Assembly: GCA_947652805.1 (NCBI GenBank)
Contig: CANTEM010000028.1
Coordinates: 1-10,537, forward strand
Source: an uncultured Clostridia bacterium
GTDB lineage: Bacteria; Bacillota; Clostridia; Oscillospirales; CAG-272
Length of the DNA: 10,537 nt
Reading direction: 5' to 3'
Part shown: piece by piece, positions 1-7,435 of the stretch
How positions within the stretch are numbered: the first letter of the stretch is position 1
Layout: the number at the start of each line of letters is the position of its first letter
Program-made: the position numbers and the translations under genes
The notes under the pieces: model-generated
Told to the model about the DNA's origin: nothing
Databases searched by the model: none
The model's input: the letters and a program-made list of their open reading frames with translations, nothing else

Positions 1-1
1 T

Positions 2-1990
2 GTCTCCTACAGCAGCTTCACCCCGCGCTCCTCCATCAACTTCACCGTCTCCTCTGCCCAAATCCAAGATATGTTCAATTCTCTCGCATCCATTGATACC
101 ACTACCAACAACCTAACAGATTTTAAAACATATCTGGACAATAGCGAAGAATTGAAGGAACATATCAGCGCAATCCAATATGGGTACGGTCTGGATCTGC
201 TCATCTACGGATATGACACGGAAGAAAATTTCATTACTGTAAATCCTTCCACCGTTATGACCGCCATGTACAGTGCCATGGGAATTTCCTATGATGACAG
301 CGCAGTTTCATCCTCCCCCTATTCCCAGTATACCATGCATGAAATGAACGTCTGGTCGGAAATCATGCCCGGTGCAAACGGCGAACCTATCAACCCGCTG
401 GTAAAGGACCAGTACAACCTGCTGGCAGGCTCCTGGCCTACGAAATACGATGAAGTTGTTCTGGTGATCAGCAAAAGCAATGAGCTCAGCGACGTATATC
501 TGTATTCTCTGGGTCTGCGGGATCAAAGTGAAATGGAAGAGATCATGTCCGCAGCTATGCGGGGCGAAACCACAGAGGTTACCGAACAAACATGGGAATA
601 TGACGAACTTCTGGGGCTTACTTTCCACGCGGTGCTTCCTTCCGATTACTATACGGACAACGATGGCGACGGCGTGTGGACAGATATGCGCGACAATGAA
701 GACTATATGAAAATCACCGCTGAAAACGGTATCCAGCTCAAGGTGACCGGCGTAATCCGTCCGGACGAAGACGCTGCTGCTACATCTATCCGTGGCGCAG
801 TGGGATATACTTCCGAGTTGACCCGATATATTATTGATCAAACCAATGCAAGCGAAATTGTAAAGCAGCAAAAGGATGATCCTACTACAGATGTGTTCAA
901 TGGATTGCCTTTTGATGACGGAACCAACGAAGAACCTACAGAATCAGAAAAGTCCAAAGCATTTTTGTCATATGCCGCTGATTTATCTTCCACACAAAAA
1001 GCCGACCTGTTCAAACGAATCAGCACAAGCATTCCCGAGGATATGCTGAGTCAAACGGTTGATGAATACATGGCCGCCTACCCGGATCGCGCTTCTATGG
1101 AAGGGGCAATCATCACTGCATATCAGGAATCTGCCAATGCAGACGAGGAAACGATCCGCAGCTACATTGACAAAATGAGCGATGAGGAACTGACACAGCG
1201 TATGCAGGAAAACATTGCAAAAATGGTTGCCGAACAATATGCTAAAGAAACGGAAGCAAGCCTTGCAGGTATTCCCGCCGAGCAGCTTGCCATGCAGCTG
1301 GATACATTGCTTGCCAACCCAGATGTACAGCAAATTGCAGCTTACTACGACAACTATATGCCGCCTACAATGTCCGAAGCAACCTATGATGAAAACATTG
1401 CCAAACTCAGTGCGGTAGATTTAAAAACGCCGTCCTCTATCAACATCTATGCCTCCAGCTTTGAAGCAAAGGACAAGATTGCGGAAATCATTCAAGCCTA
1501 TAACGACAGCGTGGAAGAACAGGACAAAATTTCCTATACAGACTATGTAGCCATTCTCATGTCCTCTATCACCACGATTATCAATGCGATTTCTTATGTG
1601 CTGATTGCATTCGTGTCCATTTCTCTGGTTGTTTCCTCCATAATGATCGGTATTATCACCTATATTTCCGTTTTGGAACGAACCAAGGAAATCGGTATTC
1701 TGCGTTCGATCGGCGCTTCCAAACAGGATGTTTCCCGCGTGTTCAATGCAGAAACACTGATTGTAGGACTTGCAGCAGGACTCATCGGAATCGGTATTAC
1801 CGCCCTGCTCTGCATTCCGGCAAATATCATTATTGAACATTTCACGGATATCGCCAATATGGCTGTACTGCCTTGGCAGGCTGCTATTGTGCTGGTACTG
1901 ATCAGTATGATACTGACCCTCATATCCGGTCTGATCCCCTCCCGTCTCGCAGCAAAGAAGGATCCTGTAGAAGCCCTGCGCAGCGAATAA
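2..1990 (+). CDS. FtsX/MacB-type ABC transporter permease (5'-truncated by window edge)
   Basis: The frame is open from the left edge without a stop. The first ATG at 71 is preceded by 23 sense codons that read as part of the same protein, so the true start is outside the window and 71 is not the start. The visible part has a long hydrophilic region (to about base 1545), expected outside the membrane and rich in acidic helices between about 920 and 1500. Three membrane segments follow, near 1575-1670, 1755-1830 and 1862-1945. The C-terminal unit is the FtsX permease domain: the cytoplasmic stretch ERTKEIGILRSIGASKQDV follows the first of these segments and the protein ends IPSRLAAKKDPVEALRSE, both hallmarks of the family. 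Such permeases work with an ATPase, often fused at the N-terminus in Clostridia, which cannot be seen here. Export of peptides or lipids, or envelope stress/antimicrobial defence, are the usual roles; the substrate is unknown. The permease call is firm, the fusion only a guess. Confidence 0.9.
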   Translation, partial: VSYSSFTPRSSINFTVSSAQIQDMFNSLASIDTTTNNLTDFKTYLDNSEELKEHISAIQYGYGLDLLIYGYDTEENFITVNPSTVMTAMYSAMGISYDDSAVSSSPYSQYTMHEMNVWSEIMPGANGEPINPLVKDQYNLLAGSWPTKYDEVVLVISKSNELSDVYLYSLGLRDQSEMEEIMSAAMRGETTEVTEQTWEYDELLGLTFHAVLPSDYYTDNDGDGVWTDMRDNEDYMKITAENGIQLKVTGVIRPDEDAAATSIRGAVGYTSELTRYIIDQTNASEIVKQQKDDPTTDVFNGLPFDDGTNEEPTESEKSKAFLSYAADLSSTQKADLFKRISTSIPEDMLSQTVDEYMAAYPDRASMEGAIITAYQESANADEETIRSYIDKMSDEELTQRMQENIAKMVAEQYAKETEASLAGIPAEQLAMQLDTLLANPDVQQIAAYYDNYMPPTMSEATYDENIAKLSAVDLKTPSSINIYASSFEAKDKIAEIIQAYNDSVEEQDKISYTDYVAILMSSITTIINAISYVLIAFVSISLVVSSIMIGIITYISVLERTKEIGILRSIGASKQDVSRVFNAETLIVGLAAGLIGIGITALLCIPANIIIEHFTDIANMAVLPWQAAIVLVLISMILTLISGLIPSRLAAKKDPVEALRSE

Positions 1991-1999
1991 GAATAACGA

Positions 2000-2033
2000 A
2001 AAAATCGGATACCCATATGGGTATCCGATTTTT
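2000..2033. terminator. Perfect 34-bp palindrome, bidirectional terminator
   Basis: Bases 2000-2016 are the exact reverse complement of 2017-2033. The core is ATCGGATACCC/GGGTATCCGAT flanked by five A on the left and five T on the right, so the RNA from either strand makes a stem followed by a U run. It begins nine bases after the transporter stop codon at 1990, which makes it the natural end of that transcript. It can also catch leftward transcripts from asnS. A perfect palindrome must leave a few central bases unpaired in the RNA, so the effective stem is about 15 bp. Confidence 0.88.
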
Positions 2034-2039
2034 ACCAAT

Positions 2040-2102
2040 AAAAAGGCTCCCCCAGTGAAGGGAAAGTAAGCAGAGAAGTTGCACAAACAAGGGAGCCTTT
2101 TT
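2040..2102. terminator. Terminator-like hairpin with 12-bp stem
   Basis: AAAAAGGCTCCC at 2040-2051 is the exact reverse complement of GGGAGCCTTTTT at 2091-2102, enclosing a 39-base loop. Read on either strand, the stem ends in five T. For the - strand it is the second potential stop after asnS; for the + strand it backs up the palindrome at 2000-2033. The loop is long for an intrinsic terminator, and its 3' arm lies inside another hairpin (2081-2110), so folding of this one would exclude the other. It may instead be part of a dispersed intergenic repeat. Confidence 0.55.
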
Positions 2103-2177
2103 GTTTGTGCTGCGCGGGATGCTCCAGAAGATTCGCTCCGCGAACTCCACACAAGGGAGGCTTTTTAAGTTTGTGCT
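2040..2177. repeat. Intergenic repeat cluster (inverted and direct repeats)
   Basis: This stretch is made of related units. AAGGGAGCCTTTTTG(TTTGTGCT) at 2089-2111 recurs as AAGGGAGGCTTTTTAAG(TTTGTGCT) at 2153-2177, a direct repeat with one substitution and a two-base insertion. The first unit also has an inverted partner at 2040-2051. A 10-bp perfect stem, GCACAAACAA (2081-2090) with TTGTTTGTGC (2101-2110), encloses ten bases. Between the units, TTCGC (2132-2136) and GCGAA (2140-2144) form a short hairpin. No reading frame here resembles a protein. The make-up resembles small palindromic repeats scattered between genes in many Oscillospirales genomes, but that kinship is from memory and is not tested here. 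Confidence 0.6.
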
Positions 2178-2200
2178 ATGCGTAAGTTCCCTTTACCGGG

Positions 2201-2238
2201 AAAAGTTCGTTGGCATCGCGCCTATATTGCAAACGAAC
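2201..2238 (-). terminator. Probable asnS terminator
   Basis: On the - strand, 12 bases after the asnS stop codon (2251-2253), GTTCGTT (complement of 2232-2238) pairs with AACGAAC (complement of 2205-2211). The stem continues past one mismatch with three further pairs around a 12-base loop (2216-2227). It is followed by four T (complement of 2201-2204) and then C-rich sequence, a short U-tract. The position right behind asnS supports a terminator. The weak tail suggests some readthrough into the stronger hairpins at 2040-2102 and 2000-2033. Confidence 0.5.
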
Positions 2239-2250
2239 ATTTCGGCGGTC

Positions 2251-3645
2251 TCAATACGGTGCGCTGCCTGCGGTTCTGGGATAGGGAATCACATCCCGAA
2301 TGTTGGAAACGCCTGTTAAATACATAATGATCCGTTCAAAGCCCAGTCCGAAGCCTGCATGCCGCGTACCGCCCCAACGTCGGAGATTTACGTACCATTC
2401 GTAATCCGCCTCATTCAATCCGCATTCCTGCATACGGGCGCGGAGCACCTCCAGCCGTTCCTCACGCTGGCTGCCGCCAATGATCTCACCCACGCCCGGC
2501 ACCAGAAGATCCATTGCGGCAACTGTCTTTCCATCATCATTCACCCGCATATAGAAAGACTTGATCTCTTTCGGATAGTCCGTTACAAATACCGGTCCGT
2601 GGAACACCGCTTCTGTCAGATATCGCTCATGCTCCGTCTGCAAGTCGCTGCCCCACTCCACGGGATACTGGAAGTCATGCCCACTGTTCTGCAAAAGCCG
2701 GATCGCTTCTGTGTACGTCACATGATGACATGCACTTTCGGCAAGTGTCTGTAACCGTTCCAGCAACCCGGTGTCCACAAACTGATTTAAAAACTGTATT
2801 TCAGAAGCACACCGGGACAATACTGCTCGGATAATATACTGGATCATATCCCATGCAAGCGCCATATCGTCTGATAGGTCCGCAAACGCAATCTCCGGCT
2901 CAATCATCCAGAATTCCGCCGCATGACGGGCTGTGTTGGAATTTTCCGCACGGAAGGTAGGTCCAAAGGTATAAATTTTTCCAAATGCCTGGGCAAAGGT
3001 TTCCCCCTCCAGCTGACCGGACACCGTCAGATTTGCGCCTACTCCGAAAAAGTCCCTGCTCCAGTCCACTGCTCCGGCTTCTGTACGCGGCAGATCATTT
3101 ACATCCAGCGCAGTCACACGAAAGGTTTCCCCGGCGCCTTCACAGTCGCTTGCCGTAATGATCGGCGTATGCACATACAGAAATCCCCGGTCATGAAAAA
3201 ACTGATGGATCGCGTATGCCGTCTCGCTCCGCACACGGAAAACAGCGGAAAACAAATTGGTTCTGGGACGCAGATATGCAATCTGCCGCAAAAATTCTAC
3301 CGAATGCCGTTTTTTCTGTAGAGGATAATCTGGTGCGCTCGCCCCTTCCAATTCTACAGAACGCGCGTGGATCTCCAGGGGCTGCTTTGCACCGGGTGTC
3401 AGACACACCTTACCCTGAATGATCACAGCAGTGCCCACCTGGTACCGGACAACTGTATCATACTCTGCCAGCTGCTCCCGCTCCAGTACGATTTGTATGC
3501 CGGAAAAGCTGCTGCCGTCGTTCAAATCTATAAACGCAAAGGCTTTGGAATCCCGCAGACAGCGGATCCAGCCTCCAAGCACCACTTCTCTGCCGCTGTA
3601 CTTTTCAGACTCCTCTAAAATATCACGAATAAAATCCCGTTTCAT
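2251..3645 (-). CDS. asnS: Asparagine--tRNA ligase (AsnRS)
   Basis: This is a class IIb aminoacyl-tRNA synthetase of 464 residues, the usual bacterial AsnRS length. It charges tRNA-Asn with asparagine using ATP in the cytosol. The N-terminal OB-fold anticodon-binding domain spans about residues 15-105. The catalytic core follows: a motif 1 region near 135-165 with TPIITASDCEGAGETF, motif 2 FRAENSNTARHAAEF at 231-245, GEIIGGSQREER at 386-397, and motif 3 GLGFERII at 433-440. AENSNT in motif 2 and the short, insert-free core separate it from AspRS. The ATG start is supported by AAAGGGGAG eight bases upstream. It lies 74 bases behind purL with a hairpin between them, so co-transcription with the purine genes is possible but not certain. 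The C-terminus reads PRTAGSAPY where most AsnRS have PRTPxxAxF. No T-box leader fits in the gap. Confidence 0.97.
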   Translation of the reverse strand: MKRDFIRDILEESEKYSGREVVLGGWIRCLRDSKAFAFIDLNDGSSFSGIQIVLEREQLAEYDTVVRYQVGTAVIIQGKVCLTPGAKQPLEIHARSVELEGASAPDYPLQKKRHSVEFLRQIAYLRPRTNLFSAVFRVRSETAYAIHQFFHDRGFLYVHTPIITASDCEGAGETFRVTALDVNDLPRTEAGAVDWSRDFFGVGANLTVSGQLEGETFAQAFGKIYTFGPTFRAENSNTARHAAEFWMIEPEIAFADLSDDMALAWDMIQYIIRAVLSRCASEIQFLNQFVDTGLLERLQTLAESACHHVTYTEAIRLLQNSGHDFQYPVEWGSDLQTEHERYLTEAVFHGPVFVTDYPKEIKSFYMRVNDDGKTVAAMDLLVPGVGEIIGGSQREERLEVLRARMQECGLNEADYEWYVNLRRWGGTRHAGFGLGFERIIMYLTGVSNIRDVIPYPRTAGSAPY

Positions 3646-3653
3646 CCCTACGA

Positions 3654-3662
3654 CTCCCCTTT
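3654..3662 (-). promoter_or_regulatory. Ribosome binding site of asnS
   Basis: AAAGGGGAG on the - strand ends eight bases before the ATG at 3643-3645. It lies between the purL/asnS hairpin and the start codon and fixes the start at MKRDFIRD. Confidence 0.7.
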
Positions 3663-3669
3663 ATGGAAG

Positions 3670-3700
3670 AAAGCGCTTCATAAACAGAAGCGCTTTTTCT
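3670..3700. terminator. Hairpin between purL and asnS, terminator-like
   Basis: AAAGCGCTTC at 3670-3679 is the exact reverse complement of GAAGCGCTTT at 3687-3696, giving a 10-bp stem with a seven-base loop (ATAAACA). It starts 23 bases behind the purL stop codon in the direction of transcription. On the - strand the stem is followed by CTTCC, a poor U-tract. On the + strand it is followed by TT-C-TTT after the stem's own three T. It may partly terminate the purine transcript, stabilise its 3' end, or stop antisense transcription. Confidence 0.55.
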
Positions 3701-3719
3701 TTATACTGAAAATGAACTG

Positions 3720-6700
3720 TTATTTATAGTATTCCACAAACGCGTCAAACAAATGCATGTCATAATTGCCCGGCACATTTTTATAAAGTCCGCTTCCGAT
3801 ACGCTCGCTGTGTCCCATTTTGCCCAGCACGCGCCCGTCGGGAGAAGTAATACCCTCAATTGCGCAAACAGATCCGTTGGGGTTTGCAGGGGTTTCCATA
3901 GCAGGATTTCCGGCAAGATCCACATACTGGGTAGCGATTTGTCCGTTTTCTGCAAGGCTATGCACCAGCTCGGCAGATGCGACAAACCGACCCTCCCCGT
4001 GAGAAATCGGGATCGTATGGATTTCACCCGGCTTTGTTTTCATCAGCCACGGAGACTTGTTGGATGCCACACGGGTATGCACCAGCATAGACTGGTGTCT
4101 GCCGATGGTATTGTAAGTCAAGGTAGGGCAGGTATCGTCTGTGTCAACAATTTTTCCGAAAGGAACCAGACCCAGCTTGATCAGCGCCTGGAAGCCGTTA
4201 CAGATTCCCAGCATCAAGCCGTCCCGCTGCTCCAGAAGTTCGCTGACAGCGTCCCGCACAGCGGCGCTACGGAAGAACGCCGTAATAAACTTGCCACTTC
4301 CGTCTGGTTCGTCGCCGCCGGAGAAACCGCCGGGGATAAAGATGCCCTGCGCCTCTCTCGCTGCCGCGGAGAAGCTGCGTACAGATTCTGCAATTCCTTC
4401 GGCGCTCAAATTGTTTATAACCATAACCTTTGCATTTGCGCCCGCGTCTTCCACAGCCTTTGCCGATTCATATTCACAGTTTGTACCCGGGAATACGGGA
4501 ATCAGCATAGTCGGACGCGCAACGGTCGCAGCAGGCTTTTTCCAACTGTCCGCCTGGGTGATAAATACAGGCGCCGCGTCATATTTCTGCTTTGCGTCTC
4601 TGGGGAACACCTCCTCCAGTCGGCTGTCATACTTCTCTGTCAGATCCGCCAGGGCTACCCGCTGACCGGCAAAAGTTATGCCGGCATCTGCCGTGGTTTT
4701 ACCTAAAACACAGGCAAACGGAATATTGGTATCGCCGGAGCCAATCTCCACAATAAAGGAACCGTATTGATATGCAAACAATTCCTCCAGGGAAATCCCT
4801 TCTGCAACGGAGAAACCGATGCCGTTTCCAATCGCCATTTTGAATATCGCTTCTGCCGCGCCGCCGAATCCAGGCGTGTATGCACTGAGAATACGTCCCT
4901 CTTCTGCAAGTGCAGAAAGGACTTCGAAAATCTCCCGGACATCCTTTGCATCGGGTATTCCTTTTGCATTATACCGAGGACGCAGCCATAGCATGGTGCT
5001 GTCTGCCTGCTTAAATTCCGGAGAAACGATCTTGCCGATTTTGTCTGTTGTAGCCGCAAAGGATACCAGCGTCGGCGGTACGTCCATATGCTCAAAGGTA
5101 CCGCTCATGGAGTCCTTGCCGCCAATAGAGGCGGTTTCATAATCCAATTGGGCGCGCAGCGCACCGAGGAGCGCCGCCAGCGGCTTGCCCCAGCGTTTTC
5201 CGTCCTTGCCGGGCTTTTCAAAATATTCCTGGAAGGAAAGGTATACATCGCTGAAGGACGCACCTGCTGCGATCAGCTTGGATATAGATTCTACAACTGC
5301 CAAATATGCACCAGATGCAGGATCCTTTTCCATAATATAGGGGTTTCCGCCCCATGCCATCAAAGAACATGCGTCTGTATCTCCATGTTCCAGAGAAATC
5401 TTATTTACCATTGCCTGGATCGGCGTCCGCTGGTATTTCCCGCCGAAAGGCATCAGCACAGTTCCTGCACCTACGGTAGAATCAAAGCGTTCGGACAGTC
5501 CCTGCTTGGAGCATACATTCAAATCCTGTACCAATGCAGACATACCGGCTGCAAAATCCCCAGGGGTTTCCTTTGCAAATGCAGAAGATGCAACAGGCGT
5601 GATATCAATATGCTTGGGCGCGCCGTTGGAATTTAAAAACTCTCTGGAAAGGTTGACGATTTCTTTACCGTTCCATTCCATAGTGAGACGGGGTTCTGCC
5701 TGAACCGTTGCAACCACAGTCGCTTCCAGATTTTCTTCCCATGCGAGGGCGATAAACCGCGCAACGTTACACGGTTCCACGACAACTGCCATACGCTCCT
5801 GAGATTCAGATATTGCAAGCTCCGTTCCGTCCAAGCCCTCGTATTTTTTCGGCACTGCGTTCAGATCAATATGTAGTCCGTCTGCCAATTCCCCGATAGC
5901 AACGGACACACCGCCTGCGCCAAAGTCATTGCAGCGCTTGATCATATGAGACGCTTCCGGATTTCGGAACAGACGCTGCAATTTGCGTTCTTCCGGGGCA
6001 TTTCCCTTCTGGACTTCTGCGCCGCAGGTTTCCAGGGAGCTTGCCGTATGGGATTTGGAGGATCCCGTTGCACCGCCGCAGCCGTCACGTCCGGTACGTC
6101 CGCCAAGAAGGATGACAATATCGCCGGGATCGGGCCGTTCTCTGCGCACATTTTTGGCAGGTGCCGCCGCGACGACTGCACCGATTTCCATACGCTTTGC
6201 AGCATATCCGTCATGATAGAGCTCGTCCACCTGACCGGTAGCAAGACCGATCTGGTTGCCGTAACTGGAATATCCTGCCGCAGCAGTCGTGACAATCTTT
6301 TTCTGGGGCAGCTTGCCGGGAATCGTATCCGCTACCGGGCGGGTAGGATCCGCCGCGCCGGTAACGCGCATTGCCGCATAGGCATAGGAACGTCCGGACA
6401 GGGGATCGCGGATCGCACCGCCAATACAGGTTGCAGCGCCGCCGAAAGGCTCGATTTCCGTTGGGTGGTTATGGGTTTCATTTTTGAACAGCAGAAGAAA
6501 ATCTTCTTCTCCTTTATCGGTCTGCACCTTGATTTTTACTGTGCATGCGTTGATTTCTTCGCTCTCGTCCAGATTTGGTAGCTTGCCCTTGGCTTTCAGA
6601 TACCGGGTTGCCACAGTAGCAATATCCATCAGGCAAATGGGCTTTGTACGTCCCAGCTCACGGCGCACGTTCAAATAATCCTGATACAGTGCTTCCAATT

Positions 6701-7421
6701 CTGCATCTTCAAAGGATACGCTGTCAATTTCCGTAAGGAAGGTGGTATGACGGCAGTGATCGGACCAGTAGGTGTCGATCATGCGGATTTCCGTAATGGT
6801 CGGATCCCGGTGCTCCCCGGCAAAATAATCCCGGCAGAACCGGATATCGTCCAGATCCATTGCAAGACCGTATTTTTCTACAAATGCCGCAAGTCCCGCC
6901 TCATCCAGCGCGGTAAAGCCTGTGAGAGTTTCCACCTGCTGGGGTACAGCATAATCCACCGCCAAGGTAGCCACCGGTGCAAGAGACGCTTCCCTGCTTT
7001 CCACAGGGTTGATCAGATACTGCTTGAGCGCCTGTATATCTCCATCTGTCAGCGCGCCCTCCAGCACATATACCTTTGCGGTACGCACCAGCGGCTTCTC
7101 TCCCTGGGAGATGATCTGCACACACTGAGCGGCAGAATCTGCACGCTGATCAAACTGCCCCGGCAAATATTCCACTGCAAACACCGTACTTCCGGCGTCT
7201 GCCGAAATTTTCTCCGTTACGATGTCCAACTGGGGCTCGGCAAAAACAGTATATTTGCATGCTTCAAAAACATCCGGTGAAATGTTTTCCACATCATACC
7301 GGTTCAGAATGCGCACGCCGGTGAGATTTTCGATTCCCAAAAAGCCCCGCACATCAGACAAGAGCGCCGCGCTTTCAACAGCAACATCTTTTTTCTTTTC
7401 CACAAAAATTCTGTATACCAT
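3720..7421 (-). CDS. purL: Phosphoribosylformylglycinamidine synthase, single-chain PurL
   Basis: FGAM synthase of 1233 residues catalyses step 4 of de novo purine synthesis: FGAR, glutamine and ATP give FGAM, glutamate, ADP and phosphate. Glutaminase and synthetase sit in one chain, so separate PurS and PurQ are not needed. The N-terminal PurS-like domain covers about residues 1-150. The linker and first AIRS-like half carry DTYWSDHCRHTTF (216-228), NETHNHP (314-320) and GGRTGRDGCGGATGSS (440-455). A second synthetase half runs from about 640 to 930. The C-terminal class I glutamine amidotransferase begins near 970 (PVFPGTNCE), with the nucleophile Cys1074 in LGICNGFQAL and His1204/Glu1206 in GHSER completing the triad. 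It is shorter than the roughly 1295-residue enterobacterial enzyme and matches the clostridial/streptococcal subtype. The start follows AAGGAG by eight bases, and purD ends only 12 bases upstream. Confidence 0.97.
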   Translation of the reverse strand: MVYRIFVEKKKDVAVESAALLSDVRGFLGIENLTGVRILNRYDVENISPDVFEACKYTVFAEPQLDIVTEKISADAGSTVFAVEYLPGQFDQRADSAAQCVQIISQGEKPLVRTAKVYVLEGALTDGDIQALKQYLINPVESREASLAPVATLAVDYAVPQQVETLTGFTALDEAGLAAFVEKYGLAMDLDDIRFCRDYFAGEHRDPTITEIRMIDTYWSDHCRHTTFLTEIDSVSFEDAELEALYQDYLNVRRELGRTKPICLMDIATVATRYLKAKGKLPNLDESEEINACTVKIKVQTDKGEEDFLLLFKNETHNHPTEIEPFGGAATCIGGAIRDPLSGRSYAYAAMRVTGAADPTRPVADTIPGKLPQKKIVTTAAAGYSSYGNQIGLATGQVDELYHDGYAAKRMEIGAVVAAAPAKNVRRERPDPGDIVILLGGRTGRDGCGGATGSSKSHTASSLETCGAEVQKGNAPEERKLQRLFRNPEASHMIKRCNDFGAGGVSVAIGELADGLHIDLNAVPKKYEGLDGTELAISESQERMAVVVEPCNVARFIALAWEENLEATVVATVQAEPRLTMEWNGKEIVNLSREFLNSNGAPKHIDITPVASSAFAKETPGDFAAGMSALVQDLNVCSKQGLSERFDSTVGAGTVLMPFGGKYQRTPIQAMVNKISLEHGDTDACSLMAWGGNPYIMEKDPASGAYLAVVESISKLIAAGASFSDVYLSFQEYFEKPGKDGKRWGKPLAALLGALRAQLDYETASIGGKDSMSGTFEHMDVPPTLVSFAATTDKIGKIVSPEFKQADSTMLWLRPRYNAKGIPDAKDVREIFEVLSALAEEGRILSAYTPGFGGAAEAIFKMAIGNGIGFSVAEGISLEELFAYQYGSFIVEIGSGDTNIPFACVLGKTTADAGITFAGQRVALADLTEKYDSRLEEVFPRDAKQKYDAAPVFITQADSWKKPAATVARPTMLIPVFPGTNCEYESAKAVEDAGANAKVMVINNLSAEGIAESVRSFSAAAREAQGIFIPGGFSGGDEPDGSGKFITAFFRSAAVRDAVSELLEQRDGLMLGICNGFQALIKLGLVPFGKIVDTDDTCPTLTYNTIGRHQSMLVHTRVASNKSPWLMKTKPGEIHTIPISHGEGRFVASAELVHSLAENGQIATQYVDLAGNPAMETPANPNGSVCAIEGITSPDGRVLGKMGHSERIGSGLYKNVPGNYDMHLFDAFVEYYK

Positions 7422-7429
7422 TCTTTTCG

Positions 7430-7435
7430 CTCCTT
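7430..7435 (-). promoter_or_regulatory. purL ribosome binding site overlapping the purD stop codon
   Basis: AAGGAG on the - strand lies eight bases before the purL ATG (7419-7421). Its first two A are the last two bases of the purD TAA stop (7434-7436). This overlap is typical of translational coupling and ties purD and purL to one message. Confidence 0.8.

Noticed and set aside
71..1990. Reading the ATG at 71 as the true start of the transporter gene
   Set aside because: The frame is open to the window edge, the upstream codons read smoothly as protein, no ribosome binding site precedes this ATG, and the protein would lack its first membrane segment.
2101..2319. Small open frame of about 72 codons in the convergent spacer
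   Set aside because: It starts inside the repeat cluster, runs into the 3' end of asnS on the opposite strand, and shows no ribosome binding site or protein-like composition.
3646..3719. T-box or other riboswitch before asnS
   Set aside because: The gap is only 74 bases, far shorter than a T-box leader, and contains only one plain hairpin and a ribosome binding site.
3753..4706. + strand open frame of about 317 codons opposite the 3' part of purL
   Set aside because: It lies fully within the amidotransferase part of purL on the other strand. The sense frame has intact catalytic motifs, so this is a shadow.
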